Assembly: GCF_020283565.1 (NCBI RefSeq)
Contig: NC_060063.1
Coordinates: forward strand, 32,140,635 to 32,204,634
DNA: 64,000 nt
From: Trifolium pratense
Taxonomy: Eukaryota; Streptophyta; Magnoliopsida; Fabales; Fabaceae
Reading direction: 5' to 3'
In this document: piece by piece, positions 56,047-64,000 of the stretch
Layout: every line of letters begins with the position of its first letter
Position numbering within the stretch: the first letter of the stretch is position 1
Notes under the pieces: generated by a model
The model's database searches: none
Told to the model about the DNA's origin: nothing
What the model saw: only the letters and a program-made list of their open reading frames with translations
Position numbers and translations under genes: made by a program

Positions 56047-56446
56047 GCAATTTTCTACTAACGTTTTTTTAATAAAGACACAAAATAACCCTGAATTGAT
56101 TATGTGTCAAAAAATGAAAAAGGGGTAACTTAGGAATTTCATACGTATGTTCTTTTCTTGTATAGTAGATTTTTTTAATAAAGACACAAAATAACCCTGA
56201 ATTGATTATGTGTCAAAAAATGAAAAAGGGGTAACTTAGGAATTTCATACGTATGTTCTTTTCTTGTATAGTAGATAGATTAATTCATATGACTTAGTGG
56301 TAAATGTAATAAGAAGGGTAACTAAAAGGTTAAGTTAGCAATTTTCTACTAACGTTTTTTTTTTAATAAAGACAAAAAATAACCCTGAATTTATTATGTG
56401 TCAAAAAATGAAAAAGGGGTAACTTAGGAATTTCATACGTATGTTC
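56047..56446. repeat. Three copies of the TCTACTA repeat and a duplicated SINE-like block
   Basis: Units at about 56047-56170, 56171-56278 and 56340-56446 share aataaagacacaaaataacc and catacgtatgttc. The first two are in tandem. The third is cut at gtatgttc by the Tekay-type LTR at 56447. Confidence 0.75.
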
Positions 56447-58133
56447 TGTAACACACCCAAATCCCTAACACTCATTTATTGAATATAAATAAATAAAACA
56501 TTTAAGAAATAAAGGCGTCACACTTCATTTACGAAAACATGACATATATTTATCATGCTCGCACAGCGGAAATTAAAAGCAAATATATAATTCATTGTGC
56601 ATATCATACATTCACCATATTGTTCATATAATATCCTAAGGCTCCAAGCCGTATCAACAACAAGGATATTATATTTACAACAAAAAGGATTAGCAAGTTC
56701 AAATATAGCCATCACGGGCATCAATACAAATTAAGCGAATATCCCGACACGGTATTACACCTAATTAGAGCAATTCTATACAACCCATAAAAAAGATATA
56801 TAAATATATATATCTAAAGGAGTAGTCTAAGCTAAACTCCTCACCAAAAAGTGTGCTACACTAAGCACGAGCACTCCTCTAACTCTGACCCGGATCCTCA
56901 ACCTAAGTATTTGAACCCTCAACCTAAGTATCTGAACCCCCAACGGTTCAGCACATAACACAAAGCATGAGAGTTAGATAACATAATCAAATATATAAGT
57001 GTAAGTAAACAATACTTAAACACTACATCATATTTCATGCATATTCATAAATCATAATATACATCGTCATATCACATTATTCATAGTGCACAAGAGATTG
57101 AAATCAATTTCATTTATAATTATCATACAATCAACACATTGAGCAAGTCTAATCACAAATAGACAATTATCAACAATTCCAGACATAAGTGTCACATAAC
57201 AATTATCACACTTAGCAAAATATGTGTCATATACCAATTATCACATAATGTACACATACCCTAATGCAATATAATGCTTCATCTTCATGCGATGTCACCT
57301 AGACACATCTAATGCATGTGGTACCATATTCTTTATTAGAGTATCTCACCTCTAATATCCTTCTTTATCGGATAAATATAATCCGATATACTTCTTTATT
57401 GGAATATCCAATATCCTATATAATTCATGAATGCATGTATGTATATCATGAATTCACTCACATTTAGTTAGCATATAGCTCTTCATTTATTAAGTGAATA
57501 TAATTCAACTTACTTCTTTATTAAGATACCTCAATCTTAATATTCTTCCTTTATAATCATCACACAACATCAACAAATAATTGCATAAGAACACAATTAA
57601 ATCATACCATCAACATACTTCGTTTATTACATACAATGTATTCACTTGCATTTTAACACAATACCAAAAATATAAGCTAATTGTATTAATCATGCATTAT
57701 CTCACAAAACAAACTCTGGAATCGGAATCTACGCGAAAAACTAGGTAAAATAGGTTTCGGGTGCAAAAGCTGTCAAAACGCGATTTTACACTAAAAATCA
57801 CTTATTTCGTCCCAAAATCACTTATATGACTTCCAGAAAACATACCAAGCATAGATTATGATTATACATGCTCAAAAACACTTAAAAGCAACTTATCAAC
57901 ACAAGTAATCACTTATTTCATGGTTTTTGACATATTTAGATCTAAACTCATAACATAAAGTTCTTAGCCAAAAGATCTACAAATTCCCATTTAAAACTTC
58001 CCAAATTCGTTTCATACAAATGGATCACTCAAGGATCATGGATCTACTCTCATACCTGGATTCGAAGAAAAACTCGAAGATTGCTCTTGAATCCCTTCCT
58101 TTCTCTATGCCCTAGCTCCTCTTCTCTTCCTTA
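56447..58133 (-). repeat. Tekay-type LTR fragment, reverse orientation
   Basis: Reverse complement of the 22-31 kb Tekay LTR family. It starts tgtaacacacccaaatccc (LTR end) and runs back through gacgg/aatatc repeats to tacctggattcgaag and gccctagctcc. The first roughly 270 bp of the LTR are missing. It is diverged, hence much older than the nested copy. Confidence 0.8.
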
Positions 58134-61100
58134 TGTAAGACCCATAATTTCATTGTACATTAAGGATATTAAGTGTTCGTTGTATTTGGAATAAAATGAA
58201 TGTTTGGTTGAAGTCAATTGAGTCGTTTTTCAAATTCGTAAGCACGTTGCGTTGAAAACAAGTGTAGAAAAACTGTTTTGTGTGAAGTCTGAACGTATAC
58301 GTGCCTTTTTCCCCCTTTGCGTTTTGATTTGGTTTTTATGGTCAACATGAAAGTTGTAGATCTCGTCGTTAGCTTTCCAACGATTATTGGTGCGTCTCAA
58401 TTGGACAATCGGAACTCAAGTTATGATCGTTTCCGTAAGAGGCGGATTCGCAGAAATCGTGCTTGTTTCGCGCTCGAGTGTCGGAATAGCATGAGGTTGG
58501 TTTCATTAGTCTTATTTTATGGATGAGGTTGTTCCTGCGACTTTAGAGATCCATTTTTCGAGTTGTTCTAGTTTTCGAGAAAACAGGCAATATTTTACCC
58601 GCTGACGTAAAATTTTACGGTTTCGGAATTCAGTAAAATTTTAGATAGAAGGTTTATATATCTGCGCGAGTTAGGATATGTCCTGAGATTAATTTTCGAG
58701 AGCGTGGAAGAAAATTACAGTCGCGAAAAAAAGATTCGGCGATAAGTTTTGGAAATATTTTGAGACGGACGTTCGTTCTGTAAGTTTTCTGTTTTTACGA
58801 ATTTTGTTCGTCGCGGCGCGCGAAGGTTGTGGGGCGTGTTAGAAATATCTAGATATTTGTGTAAGGGAATTGGAGGGCTAGGATTGGTCAAGGGAAAGTT
58901 CTTTTGATCAAGTGGTCATGGTGGAGCAAGACCACTTGTCATAGGTTTTGTTTGGTAGACTTTTGGGACTTAGAAAAAAATTGTGAAACCTCTCCTTCTC
59001 TTCTCTCACAAACCGTCCTTCTCTCCCTCTCACACAAAGCTTCATTGATTTTTCATTTCTCACCCATTCAAGCTAGGAATTGTCTTGTTGGATCAAGGAA
59101 CTTGCAAGGATATCACTACTCATAAGGTAACTAACCAATTCCTTACCTTTGTTGCTCTAATTCTCCTAGTTTTAGAAATTGTTGTTGAGCCTGATTCTTG
59201 AGAATTTTCTAGGATGTTAGTTTTGGTTGATTGTGGTTTTAGGGAAGTGTTTAGGATTAGTATATAAGCTTGTTTAAGCTTGGAAAGTTTGGATTCTCAT
59301 GGTGATTGAAAGTTTCACAAAATTTTGTTAGGTTTTGAAGAAATAATTTTGAAATGGTCATAACTTTGTGAAATTTTGTTGTGCTTTTATTTTTGAGGTT
59401 GTATTTGAGCTTTGTGGCAAAATGGATATTGGATTATGGTCTTGGTTTGGTGATACAAGAAAAATAATTTTTTGGTGTGTGTTCTTGAGGCATAATGAAC
59501 ATATTTTCTTAGAAACTTTTGTTTTGATGCTAAGTGGTTCAATTGATCAATGTAATGGCTTTGTGAACTAATAGAGGATTGCTAGGATGTGGCATTGTAA
59601 AAAAATTTGAGTGTTGGCCTAGTTTTCAAAACTTTTGCCATGAGGAAAATTTTGAAAAGTGAGGAGGAGTTTTCAAAAATTGTTAAGGCTTTGGGGGAGG
59701 CACGATTGTGGTCTAGGGCGAATTACCATGCAAAAAGATTTGGGTAAAAATGGGGTAAAAATGGTTTTGGTGTGGGTTGTGTCTCAAAGAACCAAAAATT
59801 GAAAATGTCGTAATTAGAGGCTTTGCCCGAAAAATTTTTGGGTGCTTGGATTAGTGACTCGGGGGTATTATGGGATATTACCAAGCTCTCGGAAGCGAAA
59901 AATTTTGAGCGGAAGTGTGATTTTGGTTTTTGGGGGCAGCCCCTAAAAGGAAAAAAATGGGAGGATTTCCAAAATTTTTCTAAGTCCACAATGTTGAAAA
60001 AATGATCATGTTTTTGATGAATGATCTTAGGTGTGTAAAAGTAAGATTATAGGATTGTATTTGGAAAGAAAAACTTGAAACTTGCAACGCAAGAAAAACT
60101 CGATTATTTTGTCGAGACATTTTCATAAAATTTTTAGGTTGTTTTCAAGTGTTTTGGTAGTGTGTGAAAGTGTCCTTTGAAGTTTAAAACCATAGAGAGC
60201 AATGGTATGCTTTGAAAACGAAAATGTGTTTGTTTTGTGAAAAATAGTGTATTTAACTTCGGGAATTTTTAATCACCATGGGGAGGACTCGAATATAATA
60301 TCCGAGAGTGTTAGGAAGTGCCTTAGATGCATCTAGACCTTTGTTGATAGGTTTAGTTTCATTATAATACTTTGGGCGTGACTTATGGATTGTACGCTCC
60401 ACTATTTTAGGGCGCACGAATTGTTGCATAACTCGGAATCGTTTGTAATTGGAAGCTTCGCCAAGGTAAGGGCACCTTTTTATTTCCGTCAATAGCATTA
60501 GGGTATGCTTGTGGTTATGCTTGTTGTGGTTCCATGCTTGTGTGCTTGGTTGTTTTCGATGTTATTTGTCTTACGTATATGTGGGAAATATATGTGTTGA
60601 CATGTGGTTATGAATATGTGTATGTTTGTTGCATTAGTATATGTAGGGACGTATGCTCATGCAAACATTGTCGGTATTTGATCTGGGTGATTGTACCGGG
60701 TGATACTTCCGCCTTTAACGGAGACGGTATTTGATCTGGGTGATTGTACCGCCGTTAATGGAGCCGGTATTTGATCTGGGTGATTGTACTCCGGAGTATC
60801 CACCAATTGAGTTGGCATTTGATCTGGGTGATTGTGTCGGGTGTAATCCACCTTTTTCCGGAATTCATGCATGTGGCATTCGATCTGGGTGATTGTGCCA
60901 CAACCATTCATTAGAGGTCTTGCATTAGGGTATGTGTGCACTTTATTTATTCTTCTTGGTGTGAGGATGTGATAAGTGTTTACCGCTTTCTATTCTGGTA
61001 TGTGTATTCGGTATTTTATTACTTGTTTCCAGTTGGTGACCCTTATTTTGCATGCCATATCGCGGGCTCCTCCCACCCCCAGACGATGGAGCGCCATCTG

Positions 61101-61250
61101 AGACCGTAGGTCGTGTGGACGGCGAGGACTTCGTGGACTATCCCGGAGTGTAGAGAGTAGCGCTTGTTAGGCTACATTTTGGTAGGCTTAGGGCCTAGGT
61201 TATATTTTGGGATGACTGTATGTTTTATACATTATACTCAGACATGTTAG
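58134..61250 (+). repeat. Second Tekay-type LTR, more than 3 kb, plus strand
   Basis: Starts tgtaagacccataatttc at 58134, directly after the reverse LTR. Shared landmarks with the 22855 LTR are tgaacgtatacgtgc, aagttgtagatctcg, gttagctttccaacga and caagttatgatcgtt. It contains the five-hairpin array at 60672-60901. It is cut at 61250 by the next Copia LTR, so its end is not seen. Open frames in it (up to 94 codons) lack homology. Confidence 0.7.
60672..60901. repeat. Five hairpins with fixed 17-nt loop and covarying stems
   Basis: The loop TTTGATCTGGGTGATTG (one copy TTCGATC...) lies at 60677, 60730, 60770, 60818 and 60879. Stems: CGGTA/TACCG, CGGTA/TACCG, GGTA/TACT (weak), GGCA/TGTC (one G-U) and TGTGGCA/TGCCACA. 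Sequence between copies is unrelated and spacing varies from 40 to 61 bp. Confidence 0.8.
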
Positions 61251-62997
61251 TGTTGAGGCAAAATGCAAAATCTCAATTTGATGTTTTAAAGATAACAAAC
61301 ATATTAATTATATTTTAAATGTAATTCTGATCTCATTGTTATCTAACAAGTGCTCTTGAGTGTTTTAATTAGTCAGGACCAATTAAGCTTCTAATCTCAA
61401 TGATATTCATTATGTTTTGGCAAAAAGAGAAGCTTCAGGATCAGTCTGAGAATGATCTCTGATTTAATTGCAACATTCTCCTCATGAACAAGAATAATTG
61501 CAAAAGCACTTATTTCATTAAGTCAACCATATACAAGACAAAGAAGCACTTTATCATGGCTTTAACTCACAAGATCACAACAGTCCATGATCAATTAAGG
61601 CAAGGAATAATTGGAAGGAAAGTGACTTTCCTCTTTGGACAAAGTTAATGATCAAGCATGTGCAAACATGATAAATTCTCAAGGCATCATCTAATCAGGT
61701 GTATCAAGAGTGTTTGGACAAGAATTACATAGACCAATAAGGATGAGACAACACACATTCAAATCATAGTTGTCATGTACCTTCAATGTCATTATTTAAT
61801 GAACATTCTCCAAGAGATTAATTTTTAATCAAGAAAAGGAAGTACATGGAAAGGACAAGTGAATAGTTATGCAAGGACATCACAGCTGCATTCCCTTCAT
61901 ACTACAGCTGGCCACAGTTCTGCATCATTCTCCATTTGAAGATCAAGTGTAAAATTCGCCCAGATTGGAGAACGATCTCAGAATGATGCTGAGAATGACT
62001 GTCCTTTGCTTTTGAAGTTGCAAGCTCATCTACAGCTGGCCAAAACGTGCCTAAATGATCTATAACAGATATACTTGGTGAGGAAGCAATGAACAACTAT
62101 CTACAGCCCATTGCAAGCTGTCATTTTGGCCCTTTTAAGTGAAAATATGAAGAACAGCAGGGAGAACGTTCTGAGAAAGATCAGTTTGAGCTTATCCACT
62201 CAACAATTCAGCATGAGCTGTCTATTTTGAATCAACTAGCCGTTGGAGAACTTCCTTTGGGACCAAGGAACTGAAGACTCAAGGTTCAACTATAAAAGGA
62301 AGGCTTTGGCAACATTGAAGAGCAAGAGTTCAATTTACAACAATCAATCTACTTGTCTTTGTGACACAAGTTTTTAAGCTCTTCTTTAAAGATCTCTTTC
62401 ACTCCATATATTGTAATATCATACTAGGATCAGTATCCATTTTGAGTGAACAAAGAGAGATTTTATTGTAACTAGCTTTTCAACTTAGTTTGAGTGAGAA
62501 AGCTTTAAGATCCAAACCATTATCAAAATTGTAAAGATTGGCTCAAGTCAATACGTAACTATTGATTGAGTGACACCTCATAAAGTCTAGGAAAGACTTA
62601 GGTAGATCAAGCAAGTGAAGCTTGGAAGATTGTGATCTTGGATTAGATCAAAGAAGAAGTGTATCTTGAGATCAGTAGAATCTCTTAGTGGACAATCTCA
62701 CAGGAGCGTGGGGACTGGAGTAGCCCATACTATTAAGGGGTGAACCAGGATAAAATTATTGTGTCTCTTCTCTCCCTTAAACTCATATTAATTTTATGCA
62801 AACACAAACACAAACACACACAAATCACTTACTGTTTTGTTTGCAGCTCAGAGATCGTTCTAAGATCATTCTCTTAACTTATACTATTTATTCTGAGATC
62901 ATTCTAACGTATGTTTTGATATCTAATTTTTAAAAGGACAATTTTTAAAGGTTCATAATTCAAACCCCCCTTTCTTGTGAAAAACTTTGCTACTTCA
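61251..62997 (+). repeat. 5' LTR of second SIRE-type Copia
   Basis: Starts tgttgaggcaaaatgc and ends gctacttca. A TATA-like ctataaaagg is at about 62290, followed by a transcribed leader. The words gagaatgatct, gagaacg and gagatcattct recur in both orientations. Confidence 0.8.
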
Positions 62998-62999
62998 AT

Positions 63000-63011
63000 T
63001 GGCATCAGAGC
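63000..63011 (+). other. Primer binding site, tRNA-iMet type
   Basis: TGGCATCAGAGC, 2 nt after the LTR. Confidence 0.88.
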
Positions 63012-63070
63012 TCTGCCTCTAAGGTTGAGCATCTAACAAGTGCTAGAGGAAAAGATTCAGGAAGGAAGTA

Positions 63071-64000
63071 ATGAATATAAGCGCAAAGTTTATATCAGAG
63101 GGAGGATCTTCACATAGGCCACCACTATTTGAAGGAGATGACTACTACTATTGGAAAGACAAGATGGAACTATTTCTTAGATCACAAGATACACACATGT
63201 GGACAGTGATTGAAGTTGGTGATTACACTCCATTAGTAAAAGACTCTACTACTCCAAAGACAAAAGATGAAATGACAACTCAAGAAGCAGATAGGGTACT
63301 TCTAAACACTAAAGCTCAATTATTTATTAAAAGTGCTTTGTGTAGGGAAGAATATGACAGGATCATGGAATGCAAAACGGCCAAAGAAATGTGGACAACA
63401 CTCCAAACTCACCATGAAGGAACAAGTCGTGTCAAAGAAACAAGAATTGACATTGGTGTTAGAAAATTTGAGCTATTTGAAATGAAGGAAGATGAATCAA
63501 TTGATCAAATGTATGGAAGATTCACAATCATCATAAATGAACTTAACTCGTTAGGGAAGAAATTCTCTATACATGAAAGAGTGAGAAAAGTGCTTAGATG
63601 TTTACCAAAGAGTTGGAGACACATAGTAACAGCAATCACAGAGTCAAAAGATCTCACTGAGGTTAAATTAGAAGATCTCATTGGATCTTTAAAAGCTCAT
63701 GAGTCCATTCTTCAGGAAGACAAACCTATGAAAAACAAGATGATTGCATTAGATTCACAGACTAAAGAACGTTCTAAGAACAAAGAAGCAGTGGAGGAAG
63801 ACAACAAGTTTCTTCAAGAAGATGATGAAGAAGAGTTAGCATTTTTATCTAGAAGGATACAAAAGCTAATGATGAGAAGAAATCAGATTAAGAAGAACTT
63901 TCCACCAAGAAGAAATGGACCTAAACCAGAAGTGGATATCACCAAAATACAATGCTATGGATGCAACCAATTTGGACACTACAAGAATGAATGTCCTAAA
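63071..64000 (+). CDS. SIRE-type Gag, N-terminal 310 residues (open at window end)
   Basis: The ATG at 63071 follows the PBS by about 60 nt. No stop occurs to 64000. Gag features: PPLFEGDDYYYWKDKMELFL, AKEMWTTLQTHHEGTSRVKE, KFELFEMKEDESIDQMYGRF, VRKVLRCLPKSWRHIVTAI and LEDLIGSLKAHE. A coiled, charged region follows, then the zinc knuckle CYGCNQFGHYKNEC just before the edge. Unlike the Gag at 13169 it shows no lesion here, so this element may be intact. Confidence 0.88.
   Translation, partial: MNISAKFISEGGSSHRPPLFEGDDYYYWKDKMELFLRSQDTHMWTVIEVGDYTPLVKDSTTPKTKDEMTTQEADRVLLNTKAQLFIKSALCREEYDRIMECKTAKEMWTTLQTHHEGTSRVKETRIDIGVRKFELFEMKEDESIDQMYGRFTIIINELNSLGKKFSIHERVRKVLRCLPKSWRHIVTAITESKDLTEVKLEDLIGSLKAHESILQEDKPMKNKMIALDSQTKERSKNKEAVEEDNKFLQEDDEEELAFLSRRIQKLMMRRNQIKKNFPPRRNGPKPEVDITKIQCYGCNQFGHYKNECPK

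Larger units (their letters stand above)
61251..64000 (+). mobile_element. SIRE-type Copia, 5' part (continues past window)
   Basis: LTR 61251-62997, PBS at 63000 and an open gag to the window end. It is a different subfamily from the 12093 element: the LTR is 1747 bp and shares only general features. It is inserted in the Tekay-type LTR; gttag (61246-61250) is the likely left copy of its target duplication. Confidence 0.85.

Noticed and set aside
60672..60901. CRISPR-like array (repeats with variable spacers)
   Set aside because: Eukaryotic LTR context, repeats of only about 18 bp core, uneven spacing and imperfect copies.

Overview
This is a stretch of repeat-rich plant nuclear DNA, built almost entirely of transposable elements nested in and next to each other. 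The mix of elements (SIRE-type Copia with a third ORF, Tekay-type chromoviral Gypsy with LTRs over 2 kb, Athila/Tat-type Gypsy remnants, an Ale-like Copia, a FAR1-type Mutator-like element) suggests a dicot, most likely a legume. That assignment is inference; I see no host gene that fixes the species. No complete host gene is visible. The only host-like candidate is a lone signal-peptide exon near 48.24 kb.

Layout. 1-7344: rearranged SIRE-like Copia on the minus strand with its 5' LTR at 6174-7344, keeping mainly env-like and 3' non-coding sequence. 7345-8505 plus 32347-32569: two halves of one minus-strand Copia LTR, split by a large insertion. 8506-32341: that insertion, a non-autonomous Athila-like element (TSD atagt) of about 5.5 kb that was itself hit twice. 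A 9,963 bp SIRE-type Copia (12093-22055, TSD gtttt) sits in its 3' non-coding part, and an 8,366 bp Tekay-type Gypsy (22855-31220, TSD ttttg) sits in its 3' LTR. The three LTR pairs have exactly matching lengths (1236, 1007, 2222 bp), and by eye differ at about 6, 3 and 2 sites, so divergence follows nesting order. 32570-33454: a Copia gag and 5' LTR cut by the split LTR.

33455-38078: low-density region with a degenerate plant-mobile-domain-like fragment, a Tat-type Gypsy LTR plus decayed gag, and a LINE-type RNase H fragment. 38079-46036: a Mutator-like element with 368 bp terminal inverted repeats and a FAR1-type transposase broken by one stop. An Ale-like Copia (38522-43126) with identical 233 bp LTRs and non-TG..CA ends is inserted in it. 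46044-47004: a MITE abutting the MULE target duplication. 47147-47572: a foldback element. 48930-51387: a small LTR element that encodes only reverse transcriptase and RNase H.

52047-54030: an AT-rich minisatellite, possibly a Helitron body, with LINE 3' ends and a polyadenylated retroposed transcript inserted. 54838-56446: duplicated short repeats, a Gypsy LTR end and a tRNA-like SINE head. 56447-61250: two Tekay-type LTRs in opposite orientation. 61251-64000: 5' LTR and gag of a further SIRE-type Copia running off the window.

The most unusual signal is a recurring design. At least four unrelated LTR elements here carry clusters of short inverted repeats in non-coding or LTR sequence. In two of them the stem bases differ between copies while pairing is mostly kept around a fixed loop, which is the signature of RNA or DNA structure rather than of plain sequence repetition.
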